From: Mediterranea massiliensis
GTDB taxonomy: Bacteria > Bacteroidota > Bacteroidia > Bacteroidales > Bacteroidaceae
DNA: 33,856 nt
Reading direction: 5' to 3'
Assembly: GCA_015060695.1 (NCBI GenBank)
Contig: SUYA01000019.1
Span: forward strand, 1 to 33,856
The translations under genes and the position numbers were made by a program. Below the pieces are notes generated by a model that saw nothing but the letters and a program-made list of their open reading frames with translations, made no database searches and was not told the DNA's origin. Shown here piece after piece: positions 19,468 through 28,937 of the stretch. Each line of letters begins with the position of its first letter. Position 1 is the first letter of the stretch.

Positions 19468-20436
19468 TTATTCCAAAAGCACTCTTTCAAAGGGAACATC
19501 ATTTACCTTGGCGGCATACATCGGAAATTGAGTGGGATACATGTCAGAGGTTCCCAAACTAAAAATGCGCTGACTGCCGGCTAACATATAGAAATCGATA
19601 AACGAATTCAGATAAGTGTCATAGCCTGCATCGGCATGACAACCCATGTGTACTCTTTTCCCTTTTGTGACATATATACCGGGAAGATTAGAAACTCGTT
19701 CTATAAAAGTAGAACTATCGGCAGTTACAAGCAAGGGCATTCCCGGATATTGCTGTTGCAAATTCTTTAATCCATCTATACATTTGCTGATAAGTGTCTC
19801 ACGTTTACCATTACCATCCAGTGCTGCATAGCTATACTCCTTGAAGTCACCCAACAGATTTTGAAAGCGAAATACAGCCGAAATATAAGAAGTGCCTATT
19901 TCAGATTGCTTCTGCTCTACCACTTCAGCCAACTCTTTACAAGGAGCAAATAGTTCTTTAAACAGTTCTCCCCATCCATACGATGTACCCCCGGTCTCAT
20001 TGATATATTGCAGAAAATCGCGGTTGCCGTAATAATGTATTTGCTTTTTTCTCAGGGTCTTCCTAACAAGTCTTCGACCATATTCACCCCTGGCCCGCAT
20101 CAATGTAGAATGCCAGATAGAGGTGGTAAATTCACCTTCCTTCAAACGCCAATCATAGTTTGAGGGAGTTAAATAATCGGCCAGCTCAAACGGATAGACA
20201 TGTCTGATACGGAAATCCACCTCTCGTTGTTTACACCAAGCATAGGTAGAAATAATACCCTTAAAACGATCAACCATTCCACCGGTATAAAAGCCTTTGG
20301 CATTGTTTACCATAAACACCAACATCGGACGATGAAAGGGGCGGTTACTCCTCTTCCATCCATAATGCCTCAGCATATAATAGGCTTCATGGATGGCATG
20401 ACTTGTTTCTGTTACAAATAAACTATTACTGCGCAC
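19468..20436 (-). CDS. Putative GT-B glycosyltransferase, fucosyltransferase-like; weakly assigned
   Basis: A 322-residue soluble protein with no signal peptide or membrane span. I do not recognise a precise family. The C-terminal third (LLVTADSSTFIERVSNLPGIY, then SFIDFYMLAGSQRIFSLGTSDMYPTQFPMYAAKV) resembles the donor-binding end of fucosyltransferase-type GT-B enzymes: a TDS-like strand, then a helix-strand 'monitored' by LAGSxxIFSLGTS. A central AVFRFQNLLGDF could correspond to the RxD loop of that superfamily, but the match is poor. It lies on the opposite strand between two paralogous glycosyltransferase genes, which supports a glycan role. It is divergent from the gene at 20575, with a promoter of its own in the 138-bp gap. 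Confidence 0.5.
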   Translation of the reverse strand: MRSNSLFVTETSHAIHEAYYMLRHYGWKRSNRPFHRPMLVFMVNNAKGFYTGGMVDRFKGIISTYAWCKQREVDFRIRHVYPFELADYLTPSNYDWRLKEGEFTTSIWHSTLMRARGEYGRRLVRKTLRKKQIHYYGNRDFLQYINETGGTSYGWGELFKELFAPCKELAEVVEQKQSEIGTSYISAVFRFQNLLGDFKEYSYAALDGNGKRETLISKCIDGLKNLQQQYPGMPLLVTADSSTFIERVSNLPGIYVTKGKRVHMGCHADAGYDTYLNSFIDFYMLAGSQRIFSLGTSDMYPTQFPMYAAKVNDVPFERVLLE

Positions 20437-20480
20437 TACACAATTATTTTTAGAATGAGTCCTCTATCAAAAAACAGATG

Positions 20481-20511
20481 CAAAAATATAGATTATTTAT
20501 AGGTTGCCCAA
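20481..20511 (-). promoter_or_regulatory. Bacteroidetes-type promoter for the gene at 19468-20436
   Basis: Minus-strand TATTTTTG (20481-20488) is an exact TAnnTTTG, with TTG at 20509-20511 after a 20-bp spacer. It lies 45 bp before the ATG at 20436 in the divergent gap. Confidence 0.5.
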
Positions 20512-20531
20512 CAAATAAGTAAAATAATCGC

Positions 20532-20539
20532 TATCTTTG
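20532..20539 (+). promoter_or_regulatory. -7 box for the glycosyltransferase pair at 20575-22408
   Basis: TATCTTTG matches TAnnTTTG and is 35 bp before the ATG at 20575. The nearest TTG upstream (20504-20506) is 25 bp away, longer than usual, so the -33 element is uncertain. Together with the minus-strand promoter at 20481-20511 it makes a divergent promoter region. Confidence 0.5.
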
Positions 20540-20574
20540 CCACATACCTCTATAAGAAGCTATATTTATCGAAA

Positions 20575-21363
20575 ATGAATAAAGAAGAAGTACAAGAAAA
20601 GATTATCGTATCGCTGACATCGTTTCCCGAAGCAATCCCCTATGCCGTACAGGCCATACGTTCAGTCCTAAGGGGCTCATTGCTACCGGAGAAAGTGGTG
20701 CTATATTTAGATACGCCCAAATTTCCGGATGGTAAGCTACCCTCCGAACTGGAAACACTGAAAGCCGAAAGTTCTATTTTCGAGGTAAGATTCGATGATG
20801 CCGAGATACGTTCTTATAAAAAGCTAATACCCGCATTAAGGGATTTCCCCGACGATGTTATCGTAACCATAGACGATGATATTTGCTATTATCCAGATAT
20901 GTTGGAGAAACTGGTTACTTTACACAAACAGTTGCCCAACGCCATCATTGCCCATCGGGTAAGAAAAGTAAAACTTAACCAACCCTATCGCAACTGGAGA
21001 AAATATAAATGGTACGACTTCGTATTCAAAAAACACATCTTCGATTACCATGCCATGCAAACCGGAGTGGGAGGAGTGCTATATCCGCCACACTCACTTG
21101 ACGAAAACATGCTTGACGAAAAACAATTCACATCCATTGCCCCAACAACCGACGATGTGTGGTTTTGGCTCGCAGCCATATCAAAAGGCACTTATGTAGT
21201 GCCCGTACCGGGGTGGCATCGCAAAATGATAGAAATCGGAAAGCCCGGACAATTCGCCCTTAAAACAGTGAATCTCAAACCGGGAGACGACCGCAATCGC
21301 GAAGCACTCGACAAAATACTGAAACACTATCCTGCCATCAAACAAAAATTGCAGCATGAATAA
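20575..21363 (+). CDS. Glycosyltransferase, GT-A type (paralogue B)
   Basis: A 262-residue paralogue of the gene at 18636, aligning along its whole length without large gaps. Shared blocks include IVSLTSFPEAIPYAVQAI, RSYKKLIPALRDFPD, the metal-binding DDD at residues 100-102 (IVTIDDDICYY), LHKQLPNAIIAHR, PYRNWRKYKWYDF, TGVGGVLYPPHSL and PTTDDVWFW. Lack of a signal peptide and the GT-A features suggest a cytosolic sugar transferase. Its stop overlaps the start of the next gene by 8 bp, so the two are translationally coupled and probably act on the same glycan. Confidence 0.75.
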   Translation: MNKEEVQEKIIVSLTSFPEAIPYAVQAIRSVLRGSLLPEKVVLYLDTPKFPDGKLPSELETLKAESSIFEVRFDDAEIRSYKKLIPALRDFPDDVIVTIDDDICYYPDMLEKLVTLHKQLPNAIIAHRVRKVKLNQPYRNWRKYKWYDFVFKKHIFDYHAMQTGVGGVLYPPHSLDENMLDEKQFTSIAPTTDDVWFWLAAISKGTYVVPVPGWHRKMIEIGKPGQFALKTVNLKPGDDRNREALDKILKHYPAIKQKLQHE

Positions 21364-22408
21364 GTTCTACCTATCAAGGGATTTTAAATATAAGCATATC
21401 AACGATGCTGGAAGCAAGGCTCGTCGGGACATTGAACAGGTCATGGACAAGATGGGATTCCAACCGGCAGGGAAAGGGTACAGCATAAGCAAAAACCGGA
21501 TATGTCACTTTATACGCACCATCGCTCTTGTAGGACGAATACCGATATATGTTAGTAAAGGAGATTTGCTTGTCATACAATATCCTACCAAATATTACGA
21601 CACCGTATGCCGATTGGCTCATTCATGCGGAGCAAAGGTGATTACTTTTGTACACGACTTAGGCTGTTTCCGACAGAAGCACAATTCAGTAAGAAAAGAG
21701 ATACGACGACTTAACAGATCAGACGCTCTTATCAGCTGCAATCCTGTTATAGACAATTGGCTGAAAGAGAATGGGTTTGTAGGATATAAAAAGCAAGGCA
21801 TTTCAGAACCACTTCATGCCTTCGACTTCTTTTCAGAATCACAAAGCCCTAATAGGAAAACCGGATGGCCCATGAGGCAGGTTGTGTATGCCGGACAACT
21901 TGCACTACGAAAGAACCGCTTCCTTTACGATATTGGCAATCATGTAACCGGCTATCAAATAAATGTTTACGGAAAAGGATTCGATAAATCTTATGCAGCC
22001 AATCCTGACATATTCGACACCAAAGGCTTCACCACACCCGATAAACTAATCGGTTGCGCCGAAGGCGACTTCGGACTTGTATGGGATGGAGATTCCATTG
22101 ATTGCTGCTGCGGAAACTGGGGTGAATATTTACTTGTGAATACTCCTCACAAAATCTCTTTATACATTCGTTGCGGCTTGCCCATTATCATTTGGCGCAA
22201 AGCAGCAATGGCCGGATTTGTTGAAGAAAACGGCATTGGTATTTGCATCGATTCTCTGCGTGAAATAGATAGCATTTACGAACGACTGACACAAGATGAA
22301 TACAACAAAATGTGCGACAATGTGCGAAAAGTAAGTCAACGAATGTCTGAAGGATGGTATTTTAACAGAGCATTATCTGCGGTCGAATCACGCATCAAGA
22401 GGCTTTAA
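21356..22408 (+). CDS. Gtf3/WbbI-like glycosyltransferase (galactofuranosyl- or glucosyltransferase)
   Basis: A 350-residue GT-B-type enzyme. The N-terminal half contains LLVIQYPTKYYDT and AKVITFVHDLGCFR, and the C-terminal half contains FGLVWDGDSIDCCCGNWGEYLLVN followed by PHKISLYIRCGLPIIIW and ENGIGICIDSLREI. This is the pattern of the family holding E. coli WbbI (beta-1,6-galactofuranosyltransferase) and streptococcal Gtf3 (glucosyltransferase). Such enzymes add a hexose or hexofuranose to a growing surface glycan in the cytoplasm. It overlaps the preceding glycosyltransferase gene by 8 bp and converges on the GT92-like gene, with an 18-bp gap. Which sugar it uses cannot be told from this sequence. 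Confidence 0.8.
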   Translation: MNKFYLSRDFKYKHINDAGSKARRDIEQVMDKMGFQPAGKGYSISKNRICHFIRTIALVGRIPIYVSKGDLLVIQYPTKYYDTVCRLAHSCGAKVITFVHDLGCFRQKHNSVRKEIRRLNRSDALISCNPVIDNWLKENGFVGYKKQGISEPLHAFDFFSESQSPNRKTGWPMRQVVYAGQLALRKNRFLYDIGNHVTGYQINVYGKGFDKSYAANPDIFDTKGFTTPDKLIGCAEGDFGLVWDGDSIDCCCGNWGEYLLVNTPHKISLYIRCGLPIIIWRKAAMAGFVEENGIGICIDSLREIDSIYERLTQDEYNKMCDNVRKVSQRMSEGWYFNRALSAVESRIKRL

Positions 22409-22426
22409 ATACTTCATAAACAGCAC

Positions 22427-23299
22427 TTATTCCTCTATGTCATTCAAGTCATATCGCTCAAAATAACCCATATCGCGCATACTGGCTACCCTAGCACGAC
22501 CACGAGCACGCTTGGCTAGAAACTCTTCATATGACTTTATGGCATAGTGATTAATGCGGATTACATCTTGTTGCGGCTTACGGTCTCCACGACCTTTTTT
22601 CAGAGGCACACCATGAGAATCGACAACAAGCCCTGACATACGAGCAGCTTCATGACAGCCGGTCATTGTACAAACACGACGAGGATCAACAATACTTTTG
22701 ACATGCGTATTCAGTCTATGCTCCGGAAGCGAATGTTTACGAAAACGTTCCATCACTCCTCCCGGTTCTTTGGTTTGTGCCCCACTACTTCCATAGACCA
22801 ACCAATTAATTTCAACAGCCGAATACTTCTCCATGCGATGCAGGAATTCCGGAATGGACCGATCTTTTATAGGCACAATAAATTCATCAAGGTCTATCAC
22901 CGCAAGCCAACGGGTTTCCAGCCGATGACGTTCAAAACAATCGTCATAGGTGGCAAGTTGCTGCTTCTTTCCCGGCCAATAGTTATACTCCACCAATCCC
23001 GCCTCTACATAAGGAGCCAACACCTCTTTTGTACAGTCTGTACTTTCATTGTCATAAATGTAGAATTTCTCAACTCCTTGTTTTCGGTGCCACTCTATCC
23101 ACTCCTCAAAATAAGGCCCTTCGTTCTTAGCTATAGCACAAATGGCCAAATAATAGGTTGGTACAGTATGATTCTTCTTCAAACGCCATTTCAACTTCAA
23201 GATATTCCAAAGTCCATAACGCAAAAGGCCACGCCACCTGGTACGAGCCACTTTCTTAGGAATTACTCCGGCTATTATTTCGGCAAGCACTTTGTTCAT
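22427..23299 (-). CDS. Glycosyltransferase family 92-like protein
   Basis: A 290-residue protein with the GT92 (formerly DUF23) pattern: YYLAICAIAKNEGPYFEEWIEWH near the N-terminus, GVEKFYIYDNESTD, and a DxD-type motif in VIDLDEFIVP at about residues 136-140. Eukaryotic GT92 enzymes are beta-galactosyltransferases acting on fucose or N-glycans; bacterial members sit in polysaccharide loci. The basic N-terminal stretch has no clear membrane span. The start overlaps the stop of the Stealth gene by 4 bp (ATGA type), making it the last gene of the gltX operon. I infer a role in decorating the same surface glycan. Confidence 0.8.
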   Translation of the reverse strand: MNKVLAEIIAGVIPKKVARTRWRGLLRYGLWNILKLKWRLKKNHTVPTYYLAICAIAKNEGPYFEEWIEWHRKQGVEKFYIYDNESTDCTKEVLAPYVEAGLVEYNYWPGKKQQLATYDDCFERHRLETRWLAVIDLDEFIVPIKDRSIPEFLHRMEKYSAVEINWLVYGSSGAQTKEPGGVMERFRKHSLPEHRLNTHVKSIVDPRRVCTMTGCHEAARMSGLVVDSHGVPLKKGRGDRKPQQDVIRINHYAIKSYEEFLAKRARGRARVASMRDMGYFERYDLNDIEE

Positions 23300-24306
23300 A
23301 GTTCAAAACTTGACTTTTCTGGAAGGATTGACTCAAAAGCATTTTTTATGCTCTCCATCACCTGCTCATAGTTACGAATATGCACATTGTCATTCAAGCA
23401 TATCAATGAATAAGATTGGTTATAGATAGCTCTGACGGCCTGTTTGGGTCTAATCATCAGCGGAAACATCTTAGTATCGTTGTAGGTATTGTAAGGCTCA
23501 AAGTTGCCTCGGCAGATTTGCCAAGTACGAAATAGTTCCGGTGTATAATCGTTCAATGCCCGGAAACGATTGACCGATGTCTCGGTCAGTTCTTTTCCAG
23601 CTGCAGCCCACACCTCTTCAAAAGTGCTCTTCAAATAGGGCTGCGCATTATGAGGGGTTCGCAATGTGATGAACTTGCCATAAGGCTTTAATAAATAGTT
23701 CATCCTTGCTTTTGAGCCATACCCTTTATGGAACCACTTATCATAATCTCGCTCCATCACCTCTTTTTTGTCGAAATGACGGTTTATTATCTTCAGATTG
23801 TTCTTAATACGCTTATACCATTGCGACCAGGAAGGATTGTACTGGAAGATAGCTATATCACAAGGCAGCCCTCCCTTAAAGAAGCGTTCTATACCCACCT
23901 TATTTATAATATAGAAATCGTCATTGAAATAGACAAAATGCTCTGCCAAATCGGGAATTTTATGAATGTAGCGTTCAATGACCACCGAGTTATAAGTGGG
24001 CAAGAATTGTTTCGGTATGTAATCTTCATGATTCACTAAATGAATCTTCGGATTGTTTTCATCAAGCCATTCAGGTTTCTGTCCACTGGTTACGAAATGT
24101 ATCTTACGTACCCAAGGAGCAAACTTCTCTACCCCCCGAAACCAATACTTTAGGAAACCGTAATCGCGGAAACGGGCTTTGGAAACGCCGTTCTTCGTAT
24201 TCTCCTTTTTACCGGAATGTTTTGCGAATTCAGCTTGCCATTTCGGGTCGTCCATGTTAACCCACGTGATTACAAAATCTATATCCATATCTATTAGGTT
24301 TCTCAT
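23296..24306 (-). CDS. Stealth-family sugar-phosphate transferase
   Basis: A 336-residue protein with the conserved regions of Stealth proteins in order: CR1 at residues 8-23 (DIDFVITWVNMDDPKW), CR2 at about 45-82 (RFRDYGFLKYWFRGVEKFAP then FVTSGQKPEWL), the VYFNDDFYI segment, CR3 (RTPHNAQPYLKSTFEEVW) and CR4 (NTYNDTKMF). Members are hexose-1-phosphate transferases that build phosphodiester-linked polysaccharides, including capsules of Neisseria, and relate to human GNPTAB. ATG at 24288 (MDIDF) is an alternative start; the longer frame leaves only 3 bp after the acyltransferase stop. It overlaps the GT92-like gene by 4 bp. Confidence 0.88.
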   Translation of the reverse strand: MRNLIDMDIDFVITWVNMDDPKWQAEFAKHSGKKENTKNGVSKARFRDYGFLKYWFRGVEKFAPWVRKIHFVTSGQKPEWLDENNPKIHLVNHEDYIPKQFLPTYNSVVIERYIHKIPDLAEHFVYFNDDFYIINKVGIERFFKGGLPCDIAIFQYNPSWSQWYKRIKNNLKIINRHFDKKEVMERDYDKWFHKGYGSKARMNYLLKPYGKFITLRTPHNAQPYLKSTFEEVWAAAGKELTETSVNRFRALNDYTPELFRTWQICRGNFEPYNTYNDTKMFPLMIRPKQAVRAIYNQSYSLICLNDNVHIRNYEQVMESIKNAFESILPEKSSFEL

Positions 24307-24309
24307 TTG

Positions 24310-25194
24310 TTATACCTGTTTAACTAATCTGGTTGCATGTCTGAAACGATTGTGCGACCACAAATAAAGCTCCGGCTGAGTTTGTATCATCTGCTCCAAC
24401 ATCTCATAATAAAGGTCGGTCAACTCAAAGTCCGGCAACAGTGATGGATTTTCATGCATTCGGATAAGCTCAGCTTCATAATATCCTCGCTTCACTCGTT
24501 TCATTTTCAAGAACCAAGCCTCAAGACAATAATGCTTTATTATCTTTTCTGTTCCGGTCAACACCGGCGTTTGATGATTTAGGAATGGCAAGAAATAACG
24601 CAGTTCTTTCACTCTGGGCGATTGGTCGGCAATTAAACCAATGATACAGACACTGCCGTTGTTTTCTTGTTCGGTGATGTAACGGGCTGTCTTTCGCATC
24701 TCTACACTGATGGCACCCATTCGTTCCCGAATGTGAAGCATCAGTTTGTCCATACTTTCGTTATGCAACCGATGGTAAATCTGTACGGCTTTTACCCCCT
24801 TTGCTATGCAGAGAGGGATTGACGACACCCACTCCCAATTTCCATAATGCCCCATATACAATGCAATGGTGTTACCGCCTCGCAGTATGGCATTGGCTTC
24901 TTCTATATTTGTAAACTTCATGCGCTTACTCATCTCCTCAGCAGAGATGGTAGTCATCTTACAACTTTCAAGTACCTGGTCGGTAAAATAACGATAAAAC
25001 TTTTTCTCTACTTGCAAAATTTCTTTTTCCGTCTTGTCGGGGAATGATTCGGTCAAATTCCTACGTACAACTTTCCTTCTGTATCGAACGACGTAGTACA
25101 ACAGGTAGTACAAACCATCCGACAATACATATAACACCCTAAAGGGGATATATGATATTAGCTTTAACAGGAAAAAGAGCAAGTAGTACATCAT
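24310..25194 (-). CDS. Lysophospholipid/lipid A acyltransferase (LpxL/HtrB family)
   Basis: A 294-residue membrane-associated acyltransferase. One hydrophobic N-terminal helix ([17 protein letters not shown]) anchors it to the inner membrane. The catalytic HX4E motif is H116-YGNW-E121 ([11 protein letters not shown]), and the family segments [13 protein letters not shown] and [10 protein letters not shown] are present. LpxL-type enzymes move a secondary acyl chain from acyl-ACP to lipid A; Bacteroidetes members also include aminolipid acyltransferases, so the acceptor is uncertain. The start overlaps the gltX stop by 4 bp, and the next gene begins 3 bp after its stop. Confidence 0.88.
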   Translation of the reverse strand: MMYYLLFFLLKLISYIPFRVLYVLSDGLYYLLYYVVRYRRKVVRRNLTESFPDKTEKEILQVEKKFYRYFTDQVLESCKMTTISAEEMSKRMKFTNIEEANAILRGGNTIALYMGHYGNWEWVSSIPLCIAKGVKAVQIYHRLHNESMDKLMLHIRERMGAISVEMRKTARYITEQENNGSVCIIGLIADQSPRVKELRYFLPFLNHQTPVLTGTEKIIKHYCLEAWFLKMKRVKRGYYEAELIRMHENPSLLPDFELTDLYYEMLEQMIQTQPELYLWSHNRFRHATRLVKQV

Positions 25195-26714
25195 ATCTCT
25201 TTGATTGCTTTTTCTATACGAGCCAATGTCTCTTCTTTACCCAACAGTTCGGTAATGTCGAACATATGAGGACCTTTACACTCACCCACAACGGCCAAGC
25301 GGAAAGCATTCATTACATTACCCATGTGGTATTGTTTCTCGGTTATCCATCCTATAACCACCTCTTCGGCAGGCTTCGAACTGAAATCATCCATACTCTT
25401 CAACACTTCCATCAGTTCGGCCATGATGCGCGGAGTATCCTCGTTCCAACGTTTCTTGACATCCTTCTCGGCATAAGTTGTAGGAGCCATAAAGAAAAAG
25501 CGTGCCTGATCCCACAATTCCTTTACGAAATTAACACGACCTTTCACCAACGACACAACAGTAGCAAGGTATGCATCGCTATAAGCTGACACTTCAATTC
25601 CGTTAGCGGCTAATACCGGTTTGAATAGTTCGGCCAACTCGGCATCCGATTTACGCAAGATGTATTCATGGTTGAACCAAGTGCCCTTCTTATAGTCAAA
25701 CTTGGCACCGGCTTTGCTGCAATGAGCCAAGTCGAAAAGACGGATAAGTTCATCTATTGACATCAATTCTTGGTCGTTACCGGGATTCCATCCCAACAGT
25801 GCCAAGAAGTTTATAACGGCTTCGGGTAAATAGCCCGATTCACGATAACCAGAAGATATGTCACCGGTCTTGGGGTCATGCCATTCCAATGGGAATACAG
25901 GGAATCCCAAACGGTCACCATCGCGCTTGCTTAATTTTCCGTTTCCTTCGGGCTTCAACAACAACGGCAGATGAGCAAAGGCCGGCATTGTGTCGGCCCA
26001 TCCAAAAGCACGATACAACAGTACATGCAACGGAGCAGAAGGCAACCACTCTTCGCCACGAATAACGTGAGATACTTCCATCAAGTGATCATCTACAATG
26101 TTTGCCAAGTGGTAGGTAGGCAATTCATCGGCCGACTTATAGAGCACCTTATCATCCAGAATAGACGAGTTGATAACCACATCACCGCGAATCAAGTCGT
26201 TGACATGCACATCTTCGTTGGGCTCTATCTTGAAACGCACCACATATTGCTTGCCATCGGCTATCAAGGCATCCACCTCTTCCTTTGACAGGGTCAGCGA
26301 ATTGCGCATCTGGCCACGGGTTGATGCATCATACTGAAAGTTTGGTATCTCCTTGCGCTTGGCATCCAACTCTTCCGGAGTGTCAAAAGCAATATATGCC
26401 TTATCGGCATCCAGCAATACTTTTACATATTTCTTGTAGATATCACGACGTTCCGACTGACGATAGGGACCATGATTACCTCCAAAACTCACTCCTTCAT
26501 CAAAAGGAATACCCAACCACTTAAACGACTCTATAATATACTCTTCAGCACCCGGCACAAAACGGTTGCTGTCTGTATCTTCTATACGAAAAATAAAATC
26601 ACCTCCATGCTGACGGGCAAAGAGGTAATTGTATAAGGCGGTACGCACACCACCGATGTGCAAAGGCCCCGTAGGACTGGGTGCAAAACGCACTCTGACT
26701 CTTCTTTCTGCCAT
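25191..26714 (-). CDS. gltX: Glutamyl-tRNA synthetase
   Basis: A 507-residue class I aminoacyl-tRNA synthetase. The HIGH-type motif is in [21 protein letters not shown] (H at residue 19) with FRIEDTD following, and the KMSKS-type loop is KLSKRDGD at about residues 257-264. The C-terminal anticodon-binding part is full length. The enzyme charges tRNA-Glu with glutamate. It leads a four-gene operon with lipid/glycan genes whose starts overlap or nearly touch its stop, so part of surface-glycan synthesis is transcribed with this essential gene. Confidence 0.97.
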   Translation of the reverse strand: MAERRVRVRFAPSPTGPLHIGGVRTALYNYLFARQHGGDFIFRIEDTDSNRFVPGAEEYIIESFKWLGIPFDEGVSFGGNHGPYRQSERRDIYKKYVKVLLDADKAYIAFDTPEELDAKRKEIPNFQYDASTRGQMRNSLTLSKEEVDALIADGKQYVVRFKIEPNEDVHVNDLIRGDVVINSSILDDKVLYKSADELPTYHLANIVDDHLMEVSHVIRGEEWLPSAPLHVLLYRAFGWADTMPAFAHLPLLLKPEGNGKLSKRDGDRLGFPVFPLEWHDPKTGDISSGYRESGYLPEAVINFLALLGWNPGNDQELMSIDELIRLFDLAHCSKAGAKFDYKKGTWFNHEYILRKSDAELAELFKPVLAANGIEVSAYSDAYLATVVSLVKGRVNFVKELWDQARFFFMAPTTYAEKDVKKRWNEDTPRIMAELMEVLKSMDDFSSKPAEEVVIGWITEKQYHMGNVMNAFRLAVVGECKGPHMFDITELLGKEETLARIEKAIKEI

Positions 26715-26745
26715 AATTTCCTTAACTTATGATATATTAGACAGC

Positions 26746-26753
26746 AAAAGTAA
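26746..26753 (-). promoter_or_regulatory. -7 box for the gltX operon
   Basis: Minus-strand TACTTTTG (26746-26753) fits TAnnTTTG and lies 32 bp before the gltX start. No TTTG occurs at the expected -33 distance, so the promoter is only half supported. Confidence 0.4.
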
Positions 26754-26810
26754 GCGTTTTTTTCCATATTATGGTTTTTTTTCGTACTTTTCGGCAAAAA
26801 TTCAAAAGAT

Positions 26811-28871
26811 ATGGGCTTATTCAAAGAAAAAACAAGGATTTCATATAAAGATTTGCTATATAAAGCACTGATTTTCGTGGTTACTGTCAGCATCATTACT
26901 TACTTCATGCCACGCGACAGTAAGTTCAACTATCAATTTGACATTGATAAACCCTGGAAATATGGCCAACTCATGGCTACATTCGATTTTCCCATTTACA
27001 AATCAGACGAGGTCATACAAAAAGAACAAGACAGTTTGCTGGCTCATTTCCAACCCTACTTCCGCTTGGATAAGGAGGTGAAGAAAAAAGCCATACAGAA
27101 GCTAAGGGCCGATTATCAAAAGCACCTGCGCCTCATTCTGCCGTCCGAATCTTACCTCCATTTCATCATTCGCCAACTGGAAAAGGTCTATAACGAAGGG
27201 GTTGTCTCTACCGAAGAACTGAACCGATTGCAAAAAGACAGTATGTTGGCCATTATGGTTATCGACAACAAGCTGGCCAATCTGCAAAGTACCCAAAGTC
27301 TCTATTCGGTTAAAGGAGCTTATAGCCACATACTGCAAGCCGACACGCTCCGATTCCGTCAAGACATCCTCAGACAATGTTCGCTGAATGAATATCTCTA
27401 TCCCAACCTCATTTTCGACGAAGTACGTACCGCAACGGCCAAAGAAGAGAGTCTGGACAACTACTCATGGGCTTATGGCATGGTACAAAGCGGACAAAAA
27501 ATCATCGACCGGGGCGAGATAGTCACTCCCGACACCTATAATATATTGGAAAGCCTGCGAAAAGAATCCATTAAACGAAGCGAAACCAACAAACAACAAT
27601 GGTTGGTATTGGGTGGACAAGCTCTATACAACAGCATTTTCATCCTCTGCTTCATCTTGTTCATCGAAATGTTCCGTCCCTACTTCTACCGCAGGAAAGG
27701 GGCCATCTACCTGCTTTTCGCACTGATGATTTCTTATTGTGTCGTTACCTCGCTCATGGTTGCCCATAACTTCTTCAACGTCTATATCATCCCCTATGCC
27801 ATGCTGCCTATCATCGTTCGCATCTTCCTCGATTCGCGTACGGCATTTACAGCTCATGCCATCACCATCTTGATTTGCTCCATCTGCCTGCGCTATCCTC
27901 ACGAATTTATTCTGTTGCAATTGGCAACGGGCATGGTGGCCATCTATAGCCTACGCGAATTGTCTCAACGCTCGCAACTATTCCGCACGGCTATTTTGGT
28001 AACGCTTACCTATATGGCTGTCTATTTCTCATTCGAACTGATAACCGAAAACGACCTGAACAAACTAAACGGCAGTATGTACACCTATTTTATAATAAAC
28101 GGCATCCTACTGTTCTTCACTTATTCACTGCTTTTCTTGCTGGAAAAGACGTTCGGATTTACTTCAAACGTTACCTTGGTAGAGTTGTCAAACATCAACA
28201 ACACCTTACTACGACGTATGTCCGAAACGGTTCCCGGCACATTCCAACACTCCATGCAAGTAGCCAATCTGGCTGCCGAAGCAGCCAACCAGATTGGTGC
28301 AAACAGTCAGTTGGTGCGTACCGGTGCCCTATACCACGACATCGGCAAAATGTTGAACCCGGCATTCTTCACCGAGAATCAATCGGGTAATATCAATCCG
28401 CACAAAAGTCTTAGCTATGAACAAAGTGCGCAAGTGGTTATCAATCATGTTACAGACGGTTTGAAGTTGGCCGATAAGCACAACTTACCCAAAGTCATAA
28501 AAGACTTTATCAATACCCACCACGGACAGGGAATGACTAAATACTTCTATATCTCATGGAAGAACGAGCACCCCGACCAGCAGCCCAACGACGAAGCATT
28601 CACCTATCCCGGTCCTAACCCGTTTACCCGCGAACAGGCCATTCTAATGATGGCCGATGCCGTAGAAGCAGCGTCACGCAGCCTCCCCGAATATACCGAA
28701 GAGGCCATCAACAACTTGGTCGATAAAATTGTCGATGCACAACTCAATGAAGGCTTTTTCAAGAAATGTCCCATCACCTTCCTCGACATCGATCATGTCA
28801 AGACGGTGTTCAAAGAGAAACTGAAAACCATGTACCACACTCGCATCAGTTATCCGGAGCTAAAGAAATAA
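26811..28871 (+). CDS. Membrane HD-domain phosphohydrolase (PgpH/7TMR-HD family)
   Basis: A 686-residue inner-membrane protein. One N-terminal span (about residues 20-36, ALIFVVTVSIITYFMP) leads to an extracytoplasmic 7TMR-HDED-type domain (about 40-265), then a cluster of about seven hydrophobic helices (about 265-450). A cytoplasmic HD domain follows, with TFQHSMQVANLAAEAA, the H509-D510 pair in LYHDIGKML, INTHHGQG and MMADAVEAASRSL. Listeria PgpH of this design hydrolyses c-di-AMP, so a c-di-AMP phosphodiesterase role is likely but inferred. It is divergent from gltX. A weak TACTTTTC box lies about 20 bp before the start. Confidence 0.9.
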   Translation: MGLFKEKTRISYKDLLYKALIFVVTVSIITYFMPRDSKFNYQFDIDKPWKYGQLMATFDFPIYKSDEVIQKEQDSLLAHFQPYFRLDKEVKKKAIQKLRADYQKHLRLILPSESYLHFIIRQLEKVYNEGVVSTEELNRLQKDSMLAIMVIDNKLANLQSTQSLYSVKGAYSHILQADTLRFRQDILRQCSLNEYLYPNLIFDEVRTATAKEESLDNYSWAYGMVQSGQKIIDRGEIVTPDTYNILESLRKESIKRSETNKQQWLVLGGQALYNSIFILCFILFIEMFRPYFYRRKGAIYLLFALMISYCVVTSLMVAHNFFNVYIIPYAMLPIIVRIFLDSRTAFTAHAITILICSICLRYPHEFILLQLATGMVAIYSLRELSQRSQLFRTAILVTLTYMAVYFSFELITENDLNKLNGSMYTYFIINGILLFFTYSLLFLLEKTFGFTSNVTLVELSNINNTLLRRMSETVPGTFQHSMQVANLAAEAANQIGANSQLVRTGALYHDIGKMLNPAFFTENQSGNINPHKSLSYEQSAQVVINHVTDGLKLADKHNLPKVIKDFINTHHGQGMTKYFYISWKNEHPDQQPNDEAFTYPGPNPFTREQAILMMADAVEAASRSLPEYTEEAINNLVDKIVDAQLNEGFFKKCPITFLDIDHVKTVFKEKLKTMYHTRISYPELKK

Positions 28872-28937
28872 CTGTTTGCAATATAACTTTCTTCCATTAT
28901 GCTTTAATAAATATGCATAAAGAAAAGTATTCAACCC

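Noticed and set aside
28899..28925. TTATGC/GCATAA inverted repeat before the tyrosine phosphatase gene
   Set aside because: Six-base AT-rich arms can easily arise by chance here and no function is suggested.
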